Source: Lasiosphaeria ovina (Eukaryota > Ascomycota > Sordariomycetes > Sordariales > Lasiosphaeriaceae). From it: a stretch of DNA of 64,000 nucleotides. Below the pieces are notes generated by a model, which searched no databases, was not told the DNA's origin, and worked only from the letters and a program-made list of their open reading frames with translations. This document shows positions 23,370 to 33,918 of this stretch, one piece after another; position 1 is the stretch's first letter; each line of letters begins with the position of its first letter. The stretch covers positions 558,001-622,000 of the forward strand of contig JAULSN010000011.1 of the NCBI GenBank assembly GCA_033439765.1, given 5' to 3'. A program made the translations under genes and the position numbers.

Positions 23370-24124
23370 AGTTTCTGTCCATTTTAGGCCTCGGACAACG
23401 CTTCTGCCCTCCTCACGGTCCTCATCTTTATAGATGTTCAGCCCGTGCTCCCGGAGAAAGTGGTATTCATCCATCCAGTGAAATTTGAGCCAGCCCTCTC
23501 AAAATTCGTGTACGGTGGTTCGGTGGCGTTACCAGGTCGCGCTGCTTCTCCTTGTCTGGTCGGCGGAGCTGAGGTCGTGGCTGCTTGTGCTTCGGCAAAT
23601 CTTTGGCGCTTTGATTCTGACCATTTTGCGTTGATCACGTATCCGGTGCCTTTAAGTGGTGACGGCCCGACAATTGGCCCAACAGGAGGGTCGCTAGTGC
23701 ACAAACGACCCAAGCCACAGCTTGGATGCCTTTCAAAGGATCCGACGGGCTCGCCTTCGTAATACGAAATCTCCCACTCTGCAAAATTCAGTTCGTGATT
23801 TTGAAAAAATGGAAAACAAACAATGTTGCAGAGGGCAGTCGGAACATGCAGAACGTCGGTAAGACGAAGCGTGCTGTGGCTAGGCCACGAATGCTGGAGG
23901 GAAATTTCAACCATGCCAACACCAATGGTGTACATAGCAGAGCCAAAGTGTACAAAGGTCGCAAAAGGTGTGCACTCTGTAAACCCAATCGCGGTCCTTG
24001 GCAACACTGATGAGAAAGCCGAGAAATCAGTATCGAACATACAACAAATCAAGTAAACGGTTACCTATTGGACTTCAGAACTATTAAAAAGGATTCAATC
24101 CGGACAAACGCCTGTTGAGGACAT
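23370..24124 (-). pseudogene. Copia-type Pol beta-barrel-like gene, broken
   Basis: A decayed gene related to the beta-barrel domain found beside the protease of Copia/TNT1-like Pol polyproteins, a family that is also common as stand-alone genes in Sordariomycetes. Recognisable pieces in order are a CPD/ILFNSS start with an in-frame TGA where the family has Trp, a TAG just before a GTAACC/TCATCAG intron-like segment, VAKDRDWVYRVHTF in one frame, GVGMVEISL and TLRLTDVLHVPTALCNIV in another, and FLREHGLNIYKDEDREEG in a third near 23440-23390. At least one nonsense codon and two frameshifts break it. The TGG-to-TGA change is the type produced by repeat-induced point mutation, but one site proves nothing. 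No LTRs, integrase or reverse transcriptase lie nearby. Confidence 0.7.
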
Positions 24125-25225
24125 GGCCGCACTGCCGAAGTGCGGATTAATCGCACGGATTTCGGTGCCAAGGCACGGCTCCAAAGGGGTTGGAGAGGGC
24201 GGAGGAAAGCGCGGTTTTTTTTTTCTTAAGAAAAGGAGAGTTCAAAAAGCCACTCTCCACAGGCCGCGAAGAGGGATCTTTAAGAACCTAAGAAAATAAA
24301 TATAAAATGGCCACCTTGCTGCCCAAGCCTCTGCCGCTCTCCCTCACACCACAATAGCACACAGAAGTTCGCCCGTTAATATCCTTGTTCTTCCACGCGG
24401 AGATAAAAAAGGCTTTCAAAGGACGGATACGGAATACTCAATAACTAATTAAATCAACGGAATTTGACTCGACAATAGTCAAGATCACATGCAAGTTCGA
24501 TGAAAACAGCCATTCCAGACCTTTTCAGCAGTGTCACTGAAGATTCTATAGCAAAAACTTACCCAAACTATCTTCGTCTCTTCGGTATCAAGCCCGACCG
24601 GGGAACGTTGGAGGAATGCTGACCAGCCACTGGTGACGGCCCCATATTTCATTAATGGGCGGTTTATCTGGGGGAGTCAAAGCACCTACCATCAAATTTT
24701 GAACTTTATATCTAAGGGGAAAAAGGACGAACGGACAACCGATTTTTAGACATGGAATGAAGCGTAGCTGCAAAAGGACTAAAAGAAGTGGAGGCTATCG
24801 GCAGAAACGTTCCCGAACACGACACGAATGAAACGCAATTAACATCTAAATAGTCTGTTGTCACGTATCCAGCCTCCAAGAGCGTGCGAGCAACATGTTT
24901 CCCAAAATAACCTGAGCTTGGCTGCAGGTTAGTTTACCCGGGTAGTTAATCATTTCAGGGAGTGACGTTAATCTAAACCTGCGCAGACAGTCCACGAACC
25001 AGGGGGATCTGATTGGAACCAGTCCCCTTCAACTCTACGGCAACGTTCCGTGGGACGGGCATGAGAGCTGTGCATCCGTGAAATGCGAGCTGTGAGCGCT
25101 CTTGGCGACGACCAGAGCAAAGACTCAGGCTACAAATGCCCGAAAGCAACCACAATACGGCTGTCCACGACTCCCAGCAACACTCTCCCGTCTGTAAAAC
25201 CATCCCCCAGATACCCAATTTCACG
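24125..25225. other. AT-richer intergenic stretch
   Basis: No gene is supported. The stretch is AT-richer than its neighbours, with short T and A runs near 24215-24235, and is probably old repeat or transposon-flanking DNA. The last 150 bases should be the promoter of the small secreted protein. Confidence 0.35.
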
Positions 25226-25813
25226 ATGCGCATCCCGATCGCCGCCCTGATTCTCGGCAGCCAAGCCACGGCGGCGTTGAAGCCGTGGGAGATCTCCGCC
25301 CTGCGCACGTTTTCGCCGTCGGGACGGCCCGACAGCTCGCCGTGGAGCTTCATCAACCTGACCATCACCGACCGCAACACGTACGCCGCGACAGCACCTC
25401 CACCAGACGCCTCCGCTCCTGGAACAGCCGCAACCTGCTTCGTACAATGGCCGTACGCCGGCGACGCGTACGGCCGCGAGGTGAACTGCACCACCACCAC
25501 CACCACCGCCACCACCCATTTGTCCTCCTCGCCGCCGTCGGGATGGACGTTTACCATGCTCCCGACGCCGGGGTCGGCATACGCGTCCCCGCTGAACGAT
25601 TTCATGCTACGCTTTACGCTCACGCTCAAGCTCGCAGGCGCTGAGGAGAGGTATGAGGGCTCGGCGCGCTTCGCGCTTGGCCCGGGACAGAACCTGCAGG
25701 GCATCTGCTCTGCCAGCGGGGTTTGTGCGTTTGCGCTTAGGGATGAGGCTGTGCCTGTGCTGGTTGTGCAAACGAGGGTGGCAGGGGGCTTGCTTGGGCA
25801 GTATGGGAAGTAA
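25226..25813 (+). CDS. small secreted protein, AA1-like
   Basis: A single-exon gene for 195 residues. The ATG at 25226 is preferred over the in-frame ATG at 25136 because it begins a clear signal peptide (MRIPIAALILGSQATAA); the upstream extension is polar. The mature protein has the segments PWEISAL, FSPSGRPDSSPWSFINLTITD and ALRDEAVPVLV, which fit the AA1-like family of small fungal secreted proteins. It has four Cys (about 71, 88, 174 and 179), enough for two disulfides, and a Thr-rich loop around 89-97. Such proteins are often listed as candidate effectors or surface proteins; no activity is known. It converges on the oxidoreductase gene, with 203 bp between the stops. Confidence 0.75.
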   Translation: MRIPIAALILGSQATAALKPWEISALRTFSPSGRPDSSPWSFINLTITDRNTYAATAPPPDASAPGTAATCFVQWPYAGDAYGREVNCTTTTTTATTHLSSSPPSGWTFTMLPTPGSAYASPLNDFMLRFTLTLKLAGAEERYEGSARFALGPGQNLQGICSASGVCAFALRDEAVPVLVVQTRVAGGLLGQYGK

Positions 25814-26016
25814 CTTGAGAGAAAGCTTGAGGTTGGAGCCGCTTGTTTTTCTTTGTCTTTTTCCTTTCTTCTTCTCTCTTGAAGTCATCAAAGTCTGTGT
25901 ATCTCAACCACGGGTACCGTGCATCGGTATCACCGCAATGTTTGTTTAAGGGTTGCATGTTGTGATTCAAATGCTTAACTACCAGCGCAGACATGTAGTT
26001 ATGTACGGACCATTAA

Positions 26017-27230
26017 TTACCCCTGAATCGTCTGCAGCGTGGCCCCGCCAGCACCCGACTCGAGCAGCCTCTGCAGGATCTCGAGGTCCTTGAGGGCCTC
26101 CTCGGGGGTCTGCCGGGGGTCGGCCGCGCCAGCCGCAATGGCCTGGCCGAACGCAGCAACCTCGGCAGCGACGCCCGAGTCGGCGGCAAACGTCTTGGCG
26201 ACCTCGACGGGGCCGTCGCCTTCGCCCGCGGCGCGCGTGAAGGTGCGGACCTTCTTGGGCTCCCACACGACGGCGCCCTGCGTGGTGACGACCTCGACCT
26301 CGAGCCCGGCCTTGAACTCGGTGCCGAACGAGATGGCGATGGTGCCGCTCTTGCCGCCCTGCGTCAGCGCCACCGCCGTCACCGTGTCGACCGGCGGCAG
26401 CCGCGCCTCCAGCAGCCCGCTGAACCCCACCAGCTGCTTCACCTCGTGGCCTGCCGCCCCGAGCAGCAGCCGCAGTGCCGCCACGAAGTGCACGCCGCCG
26501 TCCAGCACGAAGCCGCCTTGGTGTTCTGGGGTCTTGCGCCCTGTTGGTCCTGTCGCGTCAGCAATTCCGTGTCTGCCCCCCCCAACGCATTAAGGGGGTG
26601 AAGTGGACTCACAGGGCGTGTTGAGGTAGTTGTTGTCGGGCTTGACGAACTGGTGCATCTTGAGAGAAAAAGTCGCAACATCACCGCCGATTTTGCGCAG
26701 CTCGTCGGCGGCATACAGCAGCTCGGGCCAGAAGCGAAAGTTCTCGGCGACGGCGAAGATGGGGCGCGCGGGCGCGGAGGGCAGCGCGGCGTACCAGGCG
26801 ATGAGCTCGCGGGCGGCGGCGAGGTCGCCGGCGACGGGCTTCTCGGAGAGCACGTGCTTGCCGGCGGCGAGGGCCTTTTGCACGACGGCGGGCTGGCTCA
26901 GGATGGGCAGCGCCACGACGACGGCGGCCACGTCGGTGCGCGCGAGCAGGTCGTCGAGCGACTTGCCGGCGGCGGCCGGCTCGTCAAAGTAGACGGCCAC
27001 CGACGCCGGGCTCCGCGACGCCGCGGCCAGCGCCTCGGCCGACGCCTGCGACCGCGAGTAGACGGCCTTGAGCTCGAACAGCGCCGGGCTGGCCTCGATG
27101 GCAGGCAGGTGTTCTATCGGGGGGGAGGGGGGGGGGTCAGCTTGTGGTCGGGGATGCGCTGGTCCGGGGTCCATAACTACCTACCTTTGCGGGCAAAGAT
27201 GCCGGCGCCAAGCAATGCGATGCCGACCAT
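26017..27230 (-). CDS. Gfo/Idh/MocA-family NAD(P)-dependent oxidoreductase
   Basis: Exons 27230-27185, 27113-26613 and 26540-26017 give 356 residues. The first exon encodes the Rossmann dinucleotide-binding start MVGIALLGAGIFARKEH. Further on are the family's LSEKPVAGDL segment (EKP carries the conserved Lys), ENFRFWPEL and GGFVLDGGVHFVAALRLLLG, which holds the likely catalytic His region. No signal peptide, so cytosolic. Family members oxidise or reduce sugars, inositols or their derivatives, or bilins; the substrate cannot be told from sequence. Intron 1 has an unusually long C-rich acceptor tract. The intron 2 acceptor was chosen at CCAACAG because the nearer AG would create a stop codon. 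It is divergent from the NTF2-like gene 0.85 kb away. Confidence 0.9.
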
Positions 27231-28081
27231 TTTGTCTGACTGGGGTTGTTGAGAGTGGTGGTCTGGGATGGATGCACTCAGAAGGAATTACGTCAGTGAA
27301 GCGATTAACAGGCCAGCAGAGCTGAGTTCACTGGGGGGTTGATAGCGAAAGCAATGGACGGAAGATCCTGCGCAGCCCGTACCGCTATCTAACCCTAAAA
27401 AAGAGGAGAACCCCCAGTTTCTAGACTAGTCCTAGGGGAATGTCAACCTACAGTAGGTCCTCGGACCGCAGATGCCGTGCTTCAAACAATGCGACCCACC
27501 ACCGGCGCTGATCGCAAATTTCTTGTCGTGGAACCGGGCAGAGTGGAGAGGAAGCCGATGAATCATGCAGTGTCCAGTCGTGCTCGGCCAGGACACACGG
27601 ATGGGGAGGCCGGCAGGGCGGGGTCGCTGGAACTGCCACGTCCTGGCGTGCTGGTGGATGCCGCCCATGGGAGCTCTCCACCGTCGGTCGCGGCCCGACG
27701 TCGCTTGGTGCCCCTGTAATAACCAAGGTGGGGTAACCTCGATTCATTGTCTGACAAAGAATCCGCTGCAAGCACTAAATACCTGGGGTGATTAGCGACG
27801 AGGCTAGGCCGTTAATGTCGCCTACGCCGACATGTTCATACAAACATTGGCTTATAAATTCTACCTGCCTTCTAGAACACCAATCCCGTATTACGGGCGG
27901 GGCAGTGAGCATGGTGATGCCTTCACGAGATATATAAAGTAGCCATTTCAGGTATCAAGCCTCCAACAATCACCAATACAACATCGATATCGCAGAAATT
28001 ACCAGCTGAATAGCAGTACTCTCTCTCATCACAGTTTTTCACGCCATCTATTAGAATACTTCTCTCATCACGCACCACGCA
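27231..28081. promoter_or_regulatory. divergent promoter region, oxidoreductase and NTF2-like genes
   Basis: An 850-bp spacer between two divergently transcribed genes. No gene is supported inside it. The NTF2-like side has the TATA-like sequence ATATATAAAG at 27930-27939, about 150 bases before the start codon. Shared control of the two genes is possible but only inferred from orientation. Confidence 0.4.
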
Positions 28082-28615
28082 ATGGCAACAGCCACAGCCC
28101 CCCTCGCGCAGCACCTCAAAGCACGCTACCTAGCCTACCGCGCCACGGCCGACTTCGACGCCAAGGGCCTGTTCTACTCAGACTCATGCCTGCAGGTCTG
28201 CCGGCCGCAGCCGTCGTACGCCGCACAGGACCGCGCGACCATCGTGCAGTACCTGCGCGAGGCGGCCGCGGGCGGGCTGGACCTCGCCACCTCTCCCACC
28301 CAGCAAGCGCCGCAGATGAAGGGCTGCACGATCCGCCTGGCGACGGCGGACGAGTTCGAGTTCGCGTCGGACGAGGCCACGTTGCCGGCCGGGTTCACGG
28401 CGGCCGAGCTGAAGTTGAAGGCGCAGGCTGAGGGATGGGTCGGTACGCGGGTCGACCTGTGGTCGGAGAGTCCCGAGGATGAGAGTCGGGAGATGCTGGT
28501 CAAGGTCAAGTACTGGTGGCGGAGGGAGAACGGGGAGTGGGTGCAGATTCTGCACGATATCATGTACATGGGCCCGCATGATGGGACGCAGGGGACGGAT
28601 GGGGAGGTTTTGTGA
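28082..28615 (+). CDS. NTF2-like / SnoaL-like protein
   Basis: A single-exon gene for 177 residues. The pattern is that of an NTF2/SnoaL cone fold: an N-terminal helical segment (LAQHLKARYLAYRATADFDAKGLFYSDSC), a RATIVQYLREAA helix, and a C-terminal run of strands (ESREMLVKVKYWWRRENGEWVQILHDIMYMGP). Members include small ketosteroid isomerase-like enzymes, polyketide cyclases and many non-enzymatic binders. The family assignment comes from this secondary-structure pattern and the typical EWxI strand, not a decisive motif. No signal peptide. The gene converges on the TauD gene with 191 bp between the stops. Confidence 0.7.
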   Translation: MATATAPLAQHLKARYLAYRATADFDAKGLFYSDSCLQVCRPQPSYAAQDRATIVQYLREAAAGGLDLATSPTQQAPQMKGCTIRLATADEFEFASDEATLPAGFTAAELKLKAQAEGWVGTRVDLWSESPEDESREMLVKVKYWWRRENGEWVQILHDIMYMGPHDGTQGTDGEVL

Positions 28616-28806
28616 GTGTGATGCGTGCAGTGTGTGCTTAGGGGGGGGGAAGATGTGTGGTGGTTTAGGGGTAACGTTAATTGGTTAAAATAGAGATGCA
28701 ATGTTGTCAATTTGTTTATTACTGTTTGGCTTATTTTTGGATATGTCCATTCTCATTATGTCCATTCTGATTAATCATAACCCATCCTATTAAAGGCAAG
28801 TGTCTA

Positions 28807-30184
28807 CTACTTCTTCAGCGCGTCGCGGCGGCTGGAGCTCTGCGGGTCAAAGTAGGGCTTCTCGCCCAGGCTGACGGCGCGGCTGCCGCGGCGCTCGCCG
28901 AGGCCCTCCTCGAAGGCGTAGTCGGGGGTGGCGGCGTGGTAGACGCTGCGGTTGTCCCAGATTGCCAGGTCGTTGACGTCGCGCCAGCGGTGGCGCACCT
29001 GCAGGTCGTGGTTCTCGACGATGAGCTGCACGAACCAGTTGAGGAAGTGCTTGCTCTCGTCGTCGGACAGGCCGTGGATGCGCTTGACGTGGTGGCCCAC
29101 CGCAAACACGCTCTTCCAGCCCGTCACCGGGTTGGTGCGCACGACGGGGTGCACGGCCTCGAGGGCCTCGCCGACGTTCTCGGGGGCGCCGCGCGGCTCG
29201 GTGTAGATGCTGAAGTTGTTGTGCTTGGCCGCGTCGTTGAACAGCGGCTGGGCGTAGTAGGCCGTCAGGGTGTCGAGGAAGCCGCGCAGCTTGGGCGAGA
29301 TGCGGTCGTACAGCTCGTAGCCCGAGGCCCACAGCGTGTCGCCGCCCGTGGTCGGCAGCTCGGTGAGGCGCAGCAGCGCGTAGTCGCTGGGGATGGGCTC
29401 GAAGGTGATGTCCGAGTGCCACTGCTCCTTGCCGCTCTGCCGCTGCCCGTTGAAGATGAAGCGGCCCTTGTACAGCTTCTTGGCCTGCCGCGACGAGATG
29501 ACGCTGATCTCGTTGTCGTTGCCGCCCTCCTCGCGCCCCGCGTTGCTGATGGGGTGGATGTGCAGCCCCGACGTGGCCGGCTTGCCCGACAGCTGCCCCA
29601 GCCGCTGCACCAGCTCCTTCTGCAGGTCGTCGGTGATGTTGTCCTGCTTGCGGAAGAAGACGACGCCGCGCTGCGAGACTGTGCGTTGTTGTCAGCATGT
29701 GACGTATCAAGTAAGAAGGGAAGGACGCACTCGTGATGGCCAGGTCCCGCAGCAGCTCGTCCGAGTTGGGCGCGCGCAGCCACTCGGCCAAGTCGGCGTT
29801 GGAAAACTCGCGGCCGATGACGGGCGTCACGTCAAAGGACTCGAACTGGTCCAGCACCCCGCTCAGGACGAGCGGCTCTTTGTGGTCTTCGTACAGCGCC
29901 GGCAGGCCGTCTGGCCCAACGCTCTTGTCCTGTGCGTCCGTCTCCACTGGTACAACTGCCTCGACGGGTTTGACAACTTCAGCGGCTTCAACAACCGCGG
30001 GAGCTTCAACTTCCTCGGCCGTCTCCGCTGGTACAACGGGCTCGACGGGCTTCACCTCGAGACTCTCCGCCTTGGGAAGCTCCGTCTGGGAGACAGCAGG
30101 TTCTGCCTTCTCGCGAACTGGCAGGACCTTCTCCTTGATGTCGGCAATGGTCTGCGGGACCGACTCGACAGCTGAGGGCGACAT
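28807..30184 (-). CDS. TauD-type Fe(II)/2-oxoglutarate dioxygenase
   Basis: Exons 30184-29731 and 29678-28807 give 441 residues. The catalytic part starts at ISQRGVVFFRKQ (152 on). The iron ligands are His 239 and Asp 241 in WHSDITF and His 399 in SVYHAATPDY; an Arg near 418 in RGSRAV should hold 2-oxoglutarate. TTGGDTLWAS is also typical of the family. Fungal relatives are annotated as alpha-ketoglutarate-dependent sulfonate or taurine dioxygenases, which release sulfite for sulfur supply; other substrates such as xanthine or herbicide-like acids are possible. The first 85 residues form an unusual low-complexity Pro/Val/Glu tract with VVPAET/VVPVET repeats that is not part of the enzyme fold. 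No signal peptide. Confidence 0.9.
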
Positions 30185-31798
30185 TGCAAGATGCTTTCTG
30201 TGTACTAGAGTGTGGAAGTGATTATCTAGAATTCTAGCTGGTGCAAGTCCACTGAATAGCTGTTATTACCAGTTATCGAGACGGACGGTGTTTCGACACG
30301 GCCAACCGGGGCTGCTCAGAACTTATAGCTCGCTCGGCGTGACTCAGGTTCGTATTGTCGTGAGCGGGGTTGTTGCGTCTAGGCTGCCGCAGGTGTAGCA
30401 AACATGTCGCCTCTTGGCAGCAGCTCTTGCATCGCAGGACTGGGACTTTGTCTTGGTTATCCCACACACTAGCCACGAACAGCTCTTGTCTTCGCAGCAC
30501 GCCATACCCGCACGGCGGGATATGCGGGGGGCGGTTGAGCTCGCCATCGGCCACAAACTGGCCGATTAACCGACGGCGACGCGGGTTGACGCCGTCGACG
30601 ACCCAAGCTCGAATGGTGAAAGATATTCGGGGTTTGACGTGCGCGGCGCTGGCCCAATCGCCCGGCACGGGGTCTCGCGAGAGCCAGTCACATGGGTCCG
30701 CGGCGTGGCATTAGTCGGTGCGGTTTAAACCACGCACAGGATGCCCCCTTAGGTGGTCTGGATGTCGTGCTTGGCCCTGGCCAAGATGCCTGATGCACTG
30801 TAACCCCCCACACCCTCTGCCCGCATCGAGAGCCTGCTAGTCCGGGTCGCCCCTCTCGACCATGCGGGTGGGCTCGGGTATGGTGGTGGATTTGGGACCT
30901 GGCTGATGCCATTCATGGTCGCGATCACGAAGTCTGGTCTTTGACCATCGCTAAGCGCCGCTAACTCCGAGTTGCATTCGCTCTTTGAACCACGTCTTCT
31001 GTTGAGAGGTATAAACCCAGTAACGAGTCACTTACTATTCACCATTCCGTGCAAATAATCACCATTGACCATTCAGTGCACCAGCAAGGTTAAGAACACA
31101 GCTGAGGGTTCGATTAAGATCGGTCTCGACTTTCGAAACCACCGTTCCTTTGTCGCTGGTTCCCGATCATGCCACTCGTAATACCGGTAGAGACTAGTAT
31201 TCTATTAGTATAGATATAGATTTGAAGAGGGAGAACATATACAAATGCCTAGATCTACGATAAGGAGAGCGTCCGGGAGCTTAATAATTATTGGCCTTCC
31301 GTACCTGTCTGGCAGCGGCGTGTAATTAATTACGTTCGTGATGCATTCTCCCTCCCTCTTACGGGAGACAATAACAGACATCCATCCAGATCGGCGATAC
31401 TGCCGCTGGTAGGACCTAGAGGATACAGCGAGGCCCAGTCGAATAATTTATTAATTATACGGCAAAATATCGCCTTGATTCCTGTGACTCCAATTCGTCC
31501 GCGGCCTAAGGAAGACTTACTAGGCACCAACTTATTAGATACCTAATACTCATGAATTCATCCTTTATAGTAAAATTACGAACTACATATGGTAAGAAGA
31601 TAACGGCCTTCAGGGCTATTACAGGAGGTCTAACAAATCCATATGGCGGAGGACGGCACCAGGTAAGTTAGCTGGCACATTGAGATCTCAAATCCTAACT
31701 AATTGAGCACTGTGGAGGGTGACCCTTTTTTTTGGACTGAGCCTTCGTACGAACTCAAAGGAAAAGTACCAGTCTAAGATAGCAAAGTAAGATACTTT
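30185..31798. other. intergenic stretch
   Basis: No gene is supported in 1.6 kb. The first few hundred bases should be the TauD promoter; 31180-31790 is AT-richer and may be degenerate repeat DNA. Short open frames lack domains. Confidence 0.35.
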
Positions 31799-33062
31799 CT
31801 ACAAGCAAATCCGTTCAAGCATAGCAGCTATCCATCGAGGACGACGGCGTGAGCACCGCCCATCTCGCTCATCCAAGACGGTCTCTTGCCTAGCAACAAC
31901 AACAGGATCATAGTAACACTCCTCATCATCCAGCTCATAACAATCATCCTCGATATTCGCGACACCGCTGATATCCGCAACGCGCAGCAAGTCCCAGTGC
32001 ATCCGCATCAGGTCGAAGTTCGGCAGGATGGAACGGTCCCCGCGGAGCGTGTAGACCTGCCCCGTGCTGATCGGGACGCCGCTGGGCCGGTAGGCGAGAC
32101 ACACCTCCTCAGTACCCCAGCTCTGGCAGTCGTGTGCCAGGCCCGCCTGGGTTAGCAGCAGCGTCACGTCGTCGTCGTCGTCGCCGCCGTCACCGCCGCG
32201 GTGGACCAGCGCGCGCGGCCGCAGCACGGCGCGCCGGAGCCAGTGCCACTGCACGTCGAGCACGGGGTAGCCGTCGTCCGTCAGGCGCTGGCGCAGCGGC
32301 TTGAGCGCGAACCGCGCGCCGCTGCCGAACCAGAGCCGCAGCTGCCGGTTCATGGCGATGCTGTTTGCCGGCGACTGCAACTCGTAGGCGAGATCGGACC
32401 ACGTTTCGGCCCGCTCGGCGCCCCAGAAGCATCTCACGACCTCGGAGATGGCCCGGAATTTCTTGGTGCGGGCTGTTGCGGGCGGGAAGATGGATGCTGC
32501 CACCGGGTCGCTGTAGCCGGAGAACGCACAGGCAGAAGGGTCGTCCCGTTCGTCGGCCACGCTGGTGGCTGCCGCGGGCGGCGCGCTGAGCGGAGTGTCG
32601 GCCTTACGCTTTCTGGGGAGGTCTAATTGTGGAGGAAACAGCTAGTCATCAGTCTCCACGCACGCAAGACATGTATTAGGGGGCAGGAGACGCACAGTCG
32701 CGCATTGCAATCGGGGCCCTGTTGCTGACGCCGTGCGCGAGCAGCCACCCGTGCGGGCTCGTCCGGACGAGTTCCACCCACGCGCGGAGTCCCGCGAGTG
32801 GCGCGACCATGAAAATGGCGAAGATGGTCGTGTTGATGGGGAACGCCTCGTCCTCATCCTGATCCTCCTTCGAAGCCAGGACCAGGCGTAACTCGCGGAG
32901 GAGGCCGCACCGCTCGCCGACGTCGGTGATGTAGTCCTCGACGGGCTCGCTGGCTGGCGGGATGTCGCTTATGAGGCGCCACATCCTGTCCGGGTCGGCC
33001 ACGACTGCGCGGCAGATCTTCTCGAACTGTTCCGGCTTCAGTACGGCCGGGACTTGGTTCAT
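31799..33062 (-). CDS. HNH_2-like protein lacking the usual histidines
   Basis: Two coding blocks. Block one starts at ATG 33062 and runs for about 122 codons to a GTGCGT donor near 32695. Block two ends at 31799; its acceptor is uncertain, because the TTAG at 32621 needs a different donor phase whereas CTCAG near 32587 fits. Together they encode roughly 380-390 residues. Block two has the order of the fungal HNH endonuclease family: ACAFSGYSDPVAASIFPP, then SPANSIAMNRQLRLWFGSGARFALKPLR, then QWHWLRRAVLRPRAL. In relatives, as I recall them, the first motif ends in xHIFP and the second contains QLH; here those His positions read Ser and Arg, so nuclease activity is doubtful. The C terminus is acidic (ELDDEECYYDPV). 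A decayed relative lies at 52136-52757. Confidence 0.65.
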
Positions 33063-33316
33063 TGTTGCGTTGGTAGAATGCGTATGTGCTGGTAGATGAA
33101 ATGCGTTCGCTCAGAAGAGTGTTGGTGGACTTGTGTGTCTTGGGCTTCCTCAGAATTTTTGACCTCGGATAATAATTAAGAGCTTTGATGCGCACACCCA
33201 CCTACTTTTTCAGGCCACCTACCTGTGGGTCTTTGACACCAGCTGGCAACTCTGAGACCTGGATTTGTTAACATGGTGATGTATTTCCTTGGTGTTGAGT
33301 CTATCAACCTAGCTAC

Positions 33317-33918
33317 CTAGTCTATGACAATCGGGTAATTGCAGCCGCCCTCTCTTCTGTCACGTCCTTTAAGAGGATGAGGGTCATCTTCGTCCCCGGA
33401 ATCGAAGAAGATCTCTTCTTTAACATCAACTGAATCCTCCCAAATACGACGGCGTTGAGCCCTGCGGCTATACCACATCGCCACCTCCATGTCATCCCCT
33501 CTCGCCGGTATATGCCTCGACGATGCCATCGAGCACACCCATCAGCGTAGGATCGCCAGACTGTTTAACGAACTCGGGGATCCGGTAGTGGTACTCGATA
33601 GCAGCAATGAAGGTCCTCAGATTGGAGGGAAGCCAAGCCCGCAGATGAAGACCCTCGGCTCCCAGAAAGGAGTCATATTTCTTGCGACCCAGGAACGCAT
33701 CCAGGACCGAAGGGCGGGAACTGCAGGCCGGACGAGGCAGGACACCTCTTGCTCAGGGGCGCAGAGAACTTTGCCCGCCGTACCCAGCGGTGGGCCGACA
33801 CGTAGTTCTCCCCAGAATTAGGATTGGGGTTGATGGAGTGGAGGGCGTTGGGCATGCGCTCGAGGATTTCCTTGAGGCGAACCATCTCGCGGAGGAGGCC
33901 CTCGACGTTTCGGTTCAT
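33317..33918 (-). pseudogene. hypothetical gene broken by two frameshifts
   Basis: Three consecutive coding-like pieces lie in different frames. Piece one (from ATG 33918) begins MNRNVEGLLREMVRLKEILE and runs to about 33755. Piece two (about 33745-33510) includes LDAFLGRKKYDSFLGAEG and TFIAAIEYHYRIPEF. Piece three (about 33508-33317) includes EVAMWYSRRAQRRRIWEDS and EEIFFDSGDEDD, and ends at a stop at 33317. No intron signals fit at the second junction, where a run of G (GAGAGGGGATG) suggests one extra base; the first junction lacks good splice sites too. I do not recognise the family. It may be a recent pseudogene or contain sequence errors. Confidence 0.55.
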
